NCBI GenBank assembly: GCA_046724395.1
Contig: JBKOWM010000007.1
Span: 1 to 53,096 of the forward strand
Origin: DATAEU01 sp046724395
GTDB taxonomy: Bacteria > Actinomycetota > UBA4738 > HRBIN12
Direction of reading: 5' to 3'
DNA: 53,096 nucleotides
Under the pieces are notes generated by a model. That model saw nothing but the letters and a program-made list of their open reading frames with translations. It ran no database searches and was not told the origin of the DNA. Each line of letters begins with the position of its first letter. Position 1 is the stretch's first letter. This document shows, piece after piece, positions 15,541-23,259 of this stretch. The position numbers and the translations under genes were made by a program.

Positions 15541-17019
15541 TCAGGTCAGGATCAGCCGCAGGAACAGAAACGCCGCCGGTGCGACGAACAGAAGGCTGTC
15601 GATTCTGTCGAGCACCCCGCCGTGCCCCGGCAGCACGCTCCCCATGTCCTTGACGCCGAGGTCCCGCTTGATCAGAGACTCCGCGAGATCGCCGAGTGGC
15701 GCGAACACGGCGACGACGACGGCAAGCCCGACCGAGCGGCTCAGCGTGTTGAGCGTTTCAGCGAACGGTGCGACCGCGCCGACGGCGGCGGCGATCACGA
15801 CCAGCGTCGCCCCGATCGCGCCCTCGACCGACTTCTTCGGCGAGATCGCAGGCGCGAGCGGGCGGCTGCCCCACCAAGACCCGACGACGAACGCGGCGGT
15901 GTCGTAGACGAACGTCAGCCCGATGACCGACAGCACCAGCGCGGGCCCGTCGACCTGCTCGAGCAGAACCAGCGCGTATCCGCCCAGGAGCGGGATGTAC
16001 GCGACCCCAAGGATCGTCAGGCCGACGTTGACGGTCGTGCCCTTGCGGTGCGAGCCGGGTGTGGTCATGAACCACATGAACGTCGCGACGATCGACAGGG
16101 CGAAGACCGACAGCATCGCCGCCTCGCCCCGGAAATACGCCGCCGACATGACCAACGCTCCCGATGCGAGCCCGAGCGCGGTCGCCGGCTGGTGATGCTG
16201 CCGCTGCAGCGCCCGATACAGCTCGCCCTGCGCCCAGACGACGATGGCGCCGGCGACGATGGCGAATGCGGCGGGATCGATGGCGAGGCTGCCGATGGCG
16301 AGCGCCGCGAGAACCAATCCGGTCAGAAACGCCGCGGGCACGTCGCGGCCGCCCGACCGACGTTCATCCGGCGAGCCGACCTCCATGGTGGTCGGCTCCT
16401 GCCAGCTCGGACCGCCGAGACCCTCGGGCCCGGGGCCGACCCGAACCGTCCGTACCGACGATCGGTCCTCGGGAACGAGGTCGTCGTCGGCAGCGCTCGT
16501 GACCGGCTCGGTGACGGACGGAACTCGCGCGCGGCCGGGGTCGTCGGTCACCTCTTCGCGAACGGACTCGGCGAAGTGGTCGACGGCGGCCTCGACCGCC
16601 TCGGCGCTGGGGGGCTCCTCGAGCTCCGGCTCGTCGAGCTCCGGTTCGTCGAGCTCGGCCTCGGCCTCCCGCGCCGTGGGAAGGTCCACGTATCCGGACG
16701 CCGGTTGTCCGAAGTTCTGGACAGGGGCGTCGTCCTCATCGGCCGCCGTACCGCCGGGGTCGAGGAGCGAAGACGGGTCGGGCTCGTCGGTCCACGTTCC
16801 CTCGTCGTCGCTCACCGCGAAGACTTCTCCGCTGTCGGCGGGACCGTCAGCCTCCGGCAGATGGATCTCGTCGCCGGAATCGGACGGCGGGTCCTGGTCG
16901 GCATGTTGCGGACGCGCGTCCGGCGGCAACTTCGTCTCGGGCCAGTCGACGTCCTGAATCGGGGCGAAGAACTTGTCCAGGTCCTCGAAGAGGTCGTCCT
17001 TGTTCTCGCCCTCGGGCAC
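15541..17019 (-). CDS. cdsA: Phosphatidate cytidylyltransferase with long acidic N-terminal extension
   Basis: CdsA makes CDP-diacylglycerol for phospholipid synthesis. The C-terminal half (about 230-492) is a polytopic membrane enzyme ending in the family signature SLIKRDLGVKD, LPGHGGVLDRIDSLLF. The first 225 residues are hydrophilic, rich in Asp, Glu, Pro and Ser, with imperfect DEPELDEPELEE repeats, so probably disordered and cytoplasmic. The family is normally about 270-300 residues. The GTG start directly abuts the frr stop and has AAGGAG just upstream, so the extension is translated. Its role is unknown. Confidence 0.92.
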   Translation of the reverse strand: MPEGENKDDLFEDLDKFFAPIQDVDWPETKLPPDARPQHADQDPPSDSGDEIHLPEADGPADSGEVFAVSDDEGTWTDEPDPSSLLDPGGTAADEDDAPVQNFGQPASGYVDLPTAREAEAELDEPELDEPELEEPPSAEAVEAAVDHFAESVREEVTDDPGRARVPSVTEPVTSAADDDLVPEDRSSVRTVRVGPGPEGLGGPSWQEPTTMEVGSPDERRSGGRDVPAAFLTGLVLAALAIGSLAIDPAAFAIVAGAIVVWAQGELYRALQRQHHQPATALGLASGALVMSAAYFRGEAAMLSVFALSIVATFMWFMTTPGSHRKGTTVNVGLTILGVAYIPLLGGYALVLLEQVDGPALVLSVIGLTFVYDTAAFVVGSWWGSRPLAPAISPKKSVEGAIGATLVVIAAAVGAVAPFAETLNTLSRSVGLAVVVAVFAPLGDLAESLIKRDLGVKDMGSVLPGHGGVLDRIDSLLFVAPAAFLFLRLILT

Positions 17020-17580
17020 CTAGATCTCCTTCAGTTCCTGCTCCTTGTGCGCCACGGTCTCGTCGACCTCGGCGACATGCTTGTCGGTCAGCTTTTGGAG
17101 CTCCTTCTCGGCCCTGGAAAGGTCATCCTGCGAAATGGCGGCGTCGCGTTCAAGCCGCTCCAGCTCCTCCTTGGAGTGCCTGCGAACGTTTCGAACCGCG
17201 ACCCGGCCGTCCTCACCGCGCTGGTGCACGAGCCTGATCAGATCCCGACGCCGCTCCTCGGTCAGCGGCGGGAAGGACAGACGAATCACGTTTCCGTCGT
17301 TCGACGGGGTGATCCCGAGGTCGCTGGCCATGATCGCCTTCTCCATCGAGCCGATGGCGTTCTTGTCGAACGGCTGTACGAGGAGCGTCCGGGGCTCGGG
17401 CACCGAGAACGACGCGAGTTGCTGAAGCGGCACGTGCGTACCGTAATACTCGACGACCATCCGCGAGAGCAGCGCCGGCGTGGCCCGCCCGGTCCGTATC
17501 CCGGCGAGCTCCTCCTTGAGAACGGTGACCGCCTTCGCCATCTTCTCTCGGGCGTCCGTGAGCGCGGACTCCACCGTCAT
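17020..17580 (-). CDS. frr: Ribosome recycling factor
   Basis: RRF, with EF-G, splits the post-termination ribosome. The 186-residue length and the motifs IRTGRATPALL, PFDKNAIGSMEKAI, GNVIRLSFPPLTEERR and the C-terminal DELQKLTDKH-like helix (ELQKLTDKHV) are typical. Its ATG overlaps the pyrH stop codon as ATGA, so translation is coupled to pyrH despite the repeat array that now forms the pyrH 3' end. The stop is followed immediately by the cdsA GTG. Confidence 0.97.
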   Translation of the reverse strand: MTVESALTDAREKMAKAVTVLKEELAGIRTGRATPALLSRMVVEYYGTHVPLQQLASFSVPEPRTLLVQPFDKNAIGSMEKAIMASDLGITPSNDGNVIRLSFPPLTEERRRDLIRLVHQRGEDGRVAVRNVRRHSKEELERLERDAAISQDDLSRAEKELQKLTDKHVAEVDETVAHKEQELKEI

Positions 17581-18503
17581 CGCGCGCCCCGATCCGAGGC
17601 GTTCGCCGGTTCGCGCTCGCTCCTTGAGCCCCCCGCACCCTCCTCTGGCGGGGGACTAACGCTCGCGCGTTCGCGCTCGCTCCGTGAGCCCCCTCCACCC
17701 TCCTCTGGCGGGGGACTAACGCTCGCGCGTTCGCGCTCGCTCCTTGAGCCCCCCGCACCCCCGTGGACGAGGGTTCCGATGGACTCGCCGGAGACGGCGC
17801 GGCGGATATTCCCGTCCTGGCGGAAGTCGAACACGACGATGGGGAGATCGTTCTCCATACACAACGAGATCGCCGTCGCGTCCATCACCTGGTAGCCCTC
17901 TCGCAGCACGTCGATGTACTCGATCTCATCGAAGCGGCGCGCGCCGGCATCGATGTTCGGATCGGCGTCGTACACGCCATCGACCTTGGTGCCCTTCAGG
18001 ATCGCCTGGGCCTGGATCTCGAGAGCTCGCTGCGCGGCGGTCGTGTCAGTCGAGAAGTACGGCGCTCCGATGCCGGCCGCGAAGATGACGATCCGGCCTT
18101 TCTCGAGGTGTCGGACGGCTCGCAGCGGCACGTACGGCTCTGCGATCTGTGACATCGTGATGGCCGTTTGGACACGCGTCGGGACGTGGATCTTCTCGAG
18201 CGCGTCCTGCAGCGCGAGCGCGTTCATCACGGTGGCGAGCATGCCCATGTAATCCGCGCGCGCGCGCTCGATGGCCGGCGCCTGTCGCCCTCGGAAGATG
18301 TTGCCGCCGCCGACGACGACCGCGCACTGAACGCCGAGATCGACTACCTCGGCGAGCTGATGCGCGAGCAGAGCCGTCGAGTCCGTCGAGATGCCATAGC
18401 CCCTCTCCCCTGAAAACGCCTCGCCGGACAGTTTCAGCAGGATTCGGTGGAATGTCGGACGCGAGGTGGTGCGCTCGACCGGTTCGGTGCCGGCGACCGT
18501 CAC
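17577..18503 (-). CDS. pyrH: UMP kinase with repeat-encoded C-terminal tail
   Basis: PyrH phosphorylates UMP to UDP. Residues 1-247 are a normal bacterial UMP kinase: LLKLSGEAF near 22, VVVGGGNIFRG, DYMGMLATVMNALALQDALE and DATAISLCMEN. The core ends at GTLVH. The remaining 61 residues come from tandem 60-bp repeats and consist of a 20-residue unit with the core SRSERERASVSPPPEEG, about 2.5 copies, then a short unique end. Bacterial UMP kinases usually stop at about 240-250. The start GTG overlaps the tsf stop (GTGA), and the stop overlaps the frr ATG. The tail is basic-acidic, Pro-rich and probably disordered. Confidence 0.95.
   Translation of the reverse strand: MTVAGTEPVERTTSRPTFHRILLKLSGEAFSGERGYGISTDSTALLAHQLAEVVDLGVQCAVVVGGGNIFRGRQAPAIERARADYMGMLATVMNALALQDALEKIHVPTRVQTAITMSQIAEPYVPLRAVRHLEKGRIVIFAAGIGAPYFSTDTTAAQRALEIQAQAILKGTKVDGVYDADPNIDAGARRFDEIEYIDVLREGYQVMDATAISLCMENDLPIVVFDFRQDGNIRRAVSGESIGTLVHGGAGGSRSERERASVSPPPEEGGGGSRSERERASVSPPPEEGAGGSRSEREPANASDRGAR
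17601..17758 (-). repeat. Tandem 60-bp hairpin repeat inside the 3' end of pyrH
   Basis: Two full units at 17641-17700 and 17701-17758, plus a degenerate third at about 17601-17640, share the core found at 1-117 and 27947-28119. Here the core has one extra base (GGGGGACTAACG instead of GGGGGCTACCG), and the spacer is locus-specific (CACCCTCCTCTGGC). The period is exactly 60 bp, a multiple of three, and one reading frame is open through all units, giving the 20-residue peptide repeat at the PyrH C-terminus. Confidence 0.9.
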
Positions 18504-19120
18504 GCCGTAATCCCTCGAGCGTCATCGCCCAGCCGGAACCTTGCGAACCGGCCGACGACGACCTTCTCGCCGGTCCGGGACCCTACCTCGTCGAGCAGCT
18601 GCTGGATGGTCTTCGAATCATCCTTCACGTACTTCTGCTCGAGCAGGACGTTGTCCTGGAAGAACGCGTCCATCTTGCCCTCGACGATTCGCTGGGTGAC
18701 GTTGTCGGGCTTTGCCATCTCCTTCGCCTGGACCTCGAAGACGTGCCGGACCGGGTCGACCTCCGAGGCCGGCACCTCATCTCGCCTGAGCCAGCGCGGC
18801 TCGGCCGGACTGGCGACGTGGAGGGCTATGTCCTTCGCGAGCTGCTTGAACTCGTCTGTGTTCGCGACGAAGTCGGTCTCGCAGTTCACCTCGACGAGCG
18901 ACCCGACCGTCGCATTGAAGTGGATGTACGACTCGATTCGGCCCTCGTTCGCGGTGCGGCCCGCTCGCTTGCCCACCGATGCCATGCCACGCTCGGCGAG
19001 CAACTGCGCCGCGCGCTCGAGGTCGCCATCCGTCTCCTGCAACGCACGCTTGCTGTCCATCATCCCGGCGCCGGTTCGATCCCGGAGCCGCTTCACTTGC
19101 TGGGCCGTGATCTCTGCCAT
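18500..19120 (-). CDS. tsf: Elongation factor Ts
   Basis: EF-Ts is the nucleotide exchange factor for EF-Tu. The 206-residue protein starts MAEITAQQVKRLRDRTGAGM and has DSKRALQETDGDLERAAQLL, the core motif VEVNCETDFVAN and VLLEQKYVKDDSKTI. At about 200 residues it is the short form with a single core subdomain, as in several actinobacteria and Thermus. Its stop overlaps the pyrH GTG; rpsB lies 16 bp upstream. Confidence 0.97.
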   Translation of the reverse strand: MAEITAQQVKRLRDRTGAGMMDSKRALQETDGDLERAAQLLAERGMASVGKRAGRTANEGRIESYIHFNATVGSLVEVNCETDFVANTDEFKQLAKDIALHVASPAEPRWLRRDEVPASEVDPVRHVFEVQAKEMAKPDNVTQRIVEGKMDAFFQDNVLLEQKYVKDDSKTIQQLLDEVGSRTGEKVVVGRFARFRLGDDARGITA

Positions 19121-19136
19121 CTCGTTCCGATTTCCC

Positions 19137-20057
19137 TTATCGATCTGGAGTGCGCGTCTCGGTCGTCGCGGTGTTCGCTGCCGTGGCGGCGCTTCTCTCA
19201 GCGGTGCCGGTGGCGGGTGCCGACGTCGGATCGGCGGCGGTCGACCCGGGCGTCGCCGCGGTCCGTTCGGTCGGGACTCGCGCGGCCGGCGAGGCCGCGC
19301 GCTCGGGCGTGCTTGCAGTCTCCGGCTCGGGCTCGAACTCCGGACCGGCGGCCCTCGTGACGAGCTGCTCGCGACCGATCTGGCGTCCCTCCGCAAGCGC
19401 ATCGGCGACGATCCGGGTGACGAGTGCGACCGATCGAATGGCGTCGTCGTTGCCCGGGATGACGTAGTCGACCTCGTCGGGATCACAGTTCGTGTCAACG
19501 ATCGCGATGACGGGAAGCCCGAGCTTGCGCGCCTCGTTGACCGCGATGTGCTCCTTCTTCGTATCGATCACGAAGATCGCGTCCGGCAGCCGGTCGAGGT
19601 TCTGCATCCCGCCGAGGTTGCGCTGGAGCTTCTCCTCCTCGTGGCGCAGCCGGATAACCTCCTTCTTCGGGAGGAAGTCGAACGCGCCGCCCCGTTCCAT
19701 CTCCCGCAGTTCGCGGAGTCGCAGCAGCCTTCGAGAAACCGTCTGAAAGTTGGTCAGCATCCCGCCCAGCCACCGAGTCGTGACGTACGGCATGCCGACG
19801 CGCTCGGCTTCGCGCTGAATGACGTCCTGCGCCTGCTTCTTCGTGCCGACGAACAGGACGATGCCGCCGCGGCGGCCGACGTCGGCGACATACGTGTACG
19901 CATCCTCGAGACCGACGAGCGTCTTCTCGAGGTCGATGATGTAGATGCCCGAGCGCTCCCCGTACAGATACCGCCCCATCTTCGGGTTCCACCGTCGCGT
20001 CTGGTGACCGAAGTGGATGCCGGCCTCGAGGAGCTCCCGCCTGGTGACGACGGGCAC
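19137..20057 (-). CDS. rpsB: Ribosomal protein S2
   Basis: S2 is a 30S protein. The 306-residue product begins VTRRELLEAGIHFGHQTRRW and has MGRYLYGERSGIYIIDLEKT, TRWLGGMLTNF, PDAIFVIDTKKEH and the IPGNDDAIRSV signature. The last 75 or so residues are a low-complexity Ala/Thr/Glu/Pro tail beyond the normal S2 fold, a common kind of actinobacterial extension. GTG 20057 is chosen because GAAGGAGG lies six bases upstream and it gives the normal N-terminus. The upstream leader is structured. Confidence 0.97.
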   Translation of the reverse strand: MPVVTRRELLEAGIHFGHQTRRWNPKMGRYLYGERSGIYIIDLEKTLVGLEDAYTYVADVGRRGGIVLFVGTKKQAQDVIQREAERVGMPYVTTRWLGGMLTNFQTVSRRLLRLRELREMERGGAFDFLPKKEVIRLRHEEEKLQRNLGGMQNLDRLPDAIFVIDTKKEHIAVNEARKLGLPVIAIVDTNCDPDEVDYVIPGNDDAIRSVALVTRIVADALAEGRQIGREQLVTRAAGPEFEPEPETASTPERAASPAARVPTERTAATPGSTAADPTSAPATGTAERSAATAANTATTETRTPDR

Positions 20058-20211
20058 GTCCGTCCTCCTTCCGGTTGTCGTCCTCCGCCCGGCTCGTTCC
20101 GAACCCGGCCCGTCTGCGACGGGACCCCCGGAGTCGGTCCCCGGGCGTGTGTGCTCGGTACCTGGGTACCGGCGAAGGGGGAGTCTACCAGCGCAGTCGA
20201 GCGCGCTCGAC
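20058..20211 (-). promoter_or_regulatory. rpsB promoter with palindrome and structured leader
   Basis: TAGACT at 20187-20182 (minus strand) is a good -10. The expected -35 region coincides with a perfect 16-bp palindrome GTCGAGCGCGCTCGAC (20196-20211), possibly an operator. The leader of about 120 nt can form CGGTAC/GTACCG and GGGACC/GGTCCC hairpins before the GAAGGAGG ribosome site. S2 leaders are autoregulated in several bacteria; whether this one is remains inference. Confidence 0.5.
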
Positions 20212-20242
20212 GACATGACGAAGCACGATGACCCGCCGAGCC

Positions 20243-21154
20243 CTACGACACCGATGCCTCAACGGCGAGCCAACGGTGCGCCAGCGCCGCAGTGAACCCC
20301 ACGTGGACATACGTCAGGACGAAAACCCCCACCCACGTGGCGGGCGCCAGGTTCGCCGTGATGAGCGAGCGATCGGGAATGAACACCGGCAGGACGAACG
20401 CCACGAGCACGTACAGGAGACAGAACGAGAGGTGTCGGCCGCCGGGCGTTCGCGCCGCCGCATACGATCGTCGCAAGGTCTCCCCGAGCGCCCGGCGATC
20501 TCGAACGGCCGCGAAGGGGACGAACCCGAGCGCGTACAGGACGAACGCCGGAACGAGCACCTGCAGCAAGGTTCCGATGCCCGGCCCGAACACGGATGCG
20601 AACTGCGCGACGAACAGCCCGACGAACGACAGCAGCAACGCGGCCAGTACGAGTGGGAACGCGGCGAGACCGCGGACGGCTCCCCAGCGGCCGACCGAGC
20701 CACCGCGTTCGAATCCCTCGACGATCAGACCAGAGAGCACGCCGACGAGAACCGCTCGCACGAGCAGCAACGGCAGCGATGCGATCAGCCCCGCCTGTTG
20801 ACCGGCGATCGATACCGTGGTCTGAACGTCGAAAGCCGTCGACAGGGGGGGCATCGCGGCCATCTGCGACAGCGCGATACCGGATCCGACGAACCCGAAC
20901 GCCAGCATGATCAGCCACGCAGCGAAGACGAACAGGATTGGCCCGAACAACAGTACGGGATTCGAACCGACGAGCAGGAACCCTTGGCCGAGCGAGTCGC
21001 GAAACCTCGGCATGCTCGACATCGACGCCGGCACCGCGGGCCCGAGGATCCGACCGAGCAGCCCACCCGACGAGGCGGCGGTCGCGTTCGACGTCGCTCG
21101 CGCCGGTGACGACGTCCGCCGAGGCTTCCGCGGCGCCCGCCCGTTGGTGGTCAC
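20243..21154 (-). CDS. Polytopic membrane protein of unknown function
   Basis: The 303-residue protein has a basic, Ser/Thr-rich N-terminus of about 45 residues and then about six hydrophobic segments (roughly 65-92, 118-140, 160-185, 188-215, 245-262 and 270-290). Between the fourth and fifth is a short cytoplasmic loop, DRRALGETLRRSYAAAR, of the kind seen in DUF-type integral membrane proteins related to glycerophosphodiester phosphodiesterase membrane domains. I do not assign a function. The GTG start overlaps the stop of the PQQ-repeat protein (GTGA), so the two are probably made together. Confidence 0.8.
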   Translation of the reverse strand: MTTNGRAPRKPRRTSSPARATSNATAASSGGLLGRILGPAVPASMSSMPRFRDSLGQGFLLVGSNPVLLFGPILFVFAAWLIMLAFGFVGSGIALSQMAAMPPLSTAFDVQTTVSIAGQQAGLIASLPLLLVRAVLVGVLSGLIVEGFERGGSVGRWGAVRGLAAFPLVLAALLLSFVGLFVAQFASVFGPGIGTLLQVLVPAFVLYALGFVPFAAVRDRRALGETLRRSYAAARTPGGRHLSFCLLYVLVAFVLPVFIPDRSLITANLAPATWVGVFVLTYVHVGFTAALAHRWLAVEASVS

Positions 21155-22545
21155 GTTCGGTCTTCTCCTGTCGCGTCCTCGGCATCCTCGGTTTCCGCCT
21201 CCGACGGGTCTTCGATGGGCGTCCGGCTCGCGATGCGCCGCGCCGGCAGCAAGATGATCGCGCCGACGGCCAGCGCCAGCGCGAACCCCAGTGCGAGATC
21301 GGCCGCCACCGGGACCGTGGGCGAGACTACGTCGAGGAGTGCCGCCGCGGCGTCGGTTCCGAAGGCGACGATGCTCGACGGACCAGATCCGCTGCGCGTG
21401 ACGATCACGGCGTCCGGTATCAGCGCGATTCCGCTGACGGGGACGCCGGCCGCCGGCGAACGGAAGACCAAGTGACCGGTATCGAGGGCGACGGCGCCGA
21501 TCGACCCGTCCTCGAACCCGACGACGCCCGATTCCCCGGCGACGACGGGCGACGAGCGAAGCACCGGCTCGTTAAACGCGAACAGCCACGACGTCCCCCC
21601 GCCCGGCGACAGGCGATGGAGGCCGCCGTTGGAATCCGCAAGAACCACGGACCCGCTCACGACGGCCGGCGCCACGAAGGGTGATACGAGCGCCGGGATG
21701 CGCTCGCTCCACACCTGCGAGCCATCCGATGTCGAGAGTCCGAGCACGGTGCCGTCGGGGAAGGCGACGACGACCGCCCCGCCGACGATCGCGGGCAACG
21801 AGCCGAAGGTCGCCGTCGCGTCGGGCGTCACGCTCCATCGGCGATCGCCCGTTTCGACGTCGAACGCGACGATCGTCGTCGAGCGTTGGGTATCCGATGC
21901 GGCGACGACGGCGGCGACGACGCCGCCCCCCACTGTGACAGGCCCGGCTAAGGTCCCGGCCGTCTCGGTCCACGCCACCGCCCCTCTGTCGAGGTCGATC
22001 GCGTATACGCGCCCGCTCTCGTCGCCGACGAACGCACGCGTCCCGTCGATCGTGACGCCGGTCCTCGACTCGTCCTGCAGCGTCGGAGGTGCGTCCCAGA
22101 CCGGCTCACCCGTCTCGAGCTCGACGGCCTGGACGTTCGACGTGCCAGGACCGCGCCCGTCCGTGTACACGACCACCTGCGCTCCGCTCACCCGCGCGAT
22201 CGCCGGGGAGACCGCGGCGCCGTCCCGTGCGACGCTCCACCGCTCCGACCCGGACGACGCGTCGTATGCACGCAAAGCGTCCGGGCTCGCGACGACGACC
22301 GAATCTCCGACGGCCACGGGCGGCGAGAGCCGCTGCCCCGAGGGGGCGTCCCGCTGGACGGTCCAGATCGGTGCGTACGGTGGAGCCGGGGCGTCGGGCA
22401 GGATTCCGCTGTGCGCGGCATTGGCCTGGAATTGCGGCCAGTCACCCGACGCGGCCGGCTGGGCCGAGGCGGCCTCGGGCGCCACGGCGGCGAGCACGCA
22501 TGCGAAGACGGGCAGAAGCAAGGTTCGGGGGGCGGAACGGCGCAG
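21151..22545 (-). CDS. Exported PQQ-type beta-propeller protein with C-terminal membrane anchor
   Basis: The protein has a signal peptide, repeated propeller blades of the PQQ/BamB type (VVVASPDALRAYDASSGSERW, VYAIDLDRGAVAWTE, TIVAFDVETGDRRW), one C-terminal membrane helix (about 425-450) and an acidic tail. Such proteins are scaffolds at the membrane; no dehydrogenase active site is seen. The first conventional start is TTG 22521, which gives a signal peptide without positive charge. A CTG at 22545 gives a better one (MRRSAPRTLLLPVF) with AGAGGA seven bases upstream, so I annotate that start. The coupled membrane protein downstream may be its partner. Confidence 0.8.
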   Translation of the reverse strand: MRRSAPRTLLLPVFACVLAAVAPEAASAQPAASGDWPQFQANAAHSGILPDAPAPPYAPIWTVQRDAPSGQRLSPPVAVGDSVVVASPDALRAYDASSGSERWSVARDGAAVSPAIARVSGAQVVVYTDGRGPGTSNVQAVELETGEPVWDAPPTLQDESRTGVTIDGTRAFVGDESGRVYAIDLDRGAVAWTETAGTLAGPVTVGGGVVAAVVAASDTQRSTTIVAFDVETGDRRWSVTPDATATFGSLPAIVGGAVVVAFPDGTVLGLSTSDGSQVWSERIPALVSPFVAPAVVSGSVVLADSNGGLHRLSPGGGTSWLFAFNEPVLRSSPVVAGESGVVGFEDGSIGAVALDTGHLVFRSPAAGVPVSGIALIPDAVIVTRSGSGPSSIVAFGTDAAAALLDVVSPTVPVAADLALGFALALAVGAIILLPARRIASRTPIEDPSEAETEDAEDATGEDRT

Positions 22546-22574
22546 CGTGCGGTCCTCTCGTGACGGCGGGCGCC

Positions 22575-22580
22575 ATCCTA
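22575..22580 (-). promoter_or_regulatory. Candidate -10 box for the PQQ-protein/membrane-protein pair
   Basis: TAGGAT on the minus strand would start transcription near 22568, leaving about 23 nt of leader with AGAGGA before the proposed CTG start at 22545. A GACGCG/CGCGTC hairpin lies further upstream in the gap after the M23 gene. Confidence 0.4.
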
Positions 22581-22620
22581 ACGGCGGGCGACGCGCTCGG
22601 CGCGTCGTACAGGTTGCGCC

Positions 22621-23130
22621 TCATTCATCAAGGGGCGCAAGCCGGATGAGCGCCACAACGCTCGGGGGCGGAAGATACGCGAGCGGGTCGACGTATTCTC
22701 CGTCGAGTCGGAGGCCGAAGTGCAGATGCGACGGCGTCACGCCGGCATGTCCTTCACCGCTCCGGCCGATCGTCGTGCCCCGCGGGACGAGGTCTCCCTT
22801 GTGCACGTCGATCAACGACAGATAGGCGTACGAGGACACGATGCCAGCGCCGTGGTCGACGCTGATGAAGCGGTCCGCGCCGATGCTGCCGGCGAAGGAG
22901 ACGACGCCCGAGCCGACCGATACGACACTCGTGCCGTCGGCCGTCGCGATATCGATCCCCCGGTGGCCCGAGCCGTACGGAGAATCGGGCGGGTCGAAAC
23001 CGCGGGTCACCGGCCCGGCCACCGGCCACGTCCACGAATCGACCGCCGAGGCGAAGGCGGCCGGAGCGGACACCACGGCTGGGACGGATGTCGTAAGGAG
23101 CACCGCAACGATCGTGAGCGTTCGACGCAT
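22621..23130 (-). CDS. Secreted M23 (LytM-type) peptidase
   Basis: The 169-residue protein has a signal peptide (1 to about 30) and a compact LytM domain with zinc/catalytic motifs GHRGIDIA (His-x3-Asp) and SHLHFGLR (His-x-His). It would act on peptidoglycan cross-bridges outside the membrane. An M23 gene just upstream of rpsB is a common actinobacterial arrangement. The ATG at 23130 has GGGAGG five bases upstream, better than the alternative GTG two codons earlier. All expected metal ligands are present, so it is probably active. Confidence 0.92.
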   Translation of the reverse strand: MRRTLTIVAVLLTTSVPAVVSAPAAFASAVDSWTWPVAGPVTRGFDPPDSPYGSGHRGIDIATADGTSVVSVGSGVVSFAGSIGADRFISVDHGAGIVSSYAYLSLIDVHKGDLVPRGTTIGRSGEGHAGVTPSHLHFGLRLDGEYVDPLAYLPPPSVVALIRLAPLDE

Positions 23131-23155
23131 GGCCACCTCCCATCGGCGAGGCCGA

Positions 23156-23199
23156 ACGCTACGCGGTAGCTCCGGGCGATTGCGTGACGACCGTCACGC
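23156..23199 (-). promoter_or_regulatory. M23 gene promoter with inverted repeat
   Basis: TAGCGT at 23161-23156 (minus strand) is a plausible -10. Around the -35 position lies a perfect inverted repeat, GCGTGAC-4-GTCACGC (23182-23199), suggestive of an operator, or alternatively of a hairpin ending the sigma-factor transcript. Leader and Shine-Dalgarno lead to the ATG at 23130. Confidence 0.45.
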
Positions 23200-23259
23200 C
23201 GAGCTGAGCACCGCGGCTGACGTCGACCGATCTACCGCATCGGCGACGAGGCGACTGGG

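Noticed and set aside
21151..22545. PQQ-dependent dehydrogenase
   Set aside because: The protein is too short, has a C-terminal membrane anchor and lacks the catalytic Asp/Ca and Cys-Cys features; it is better described as a PQQ-repeat propeller.
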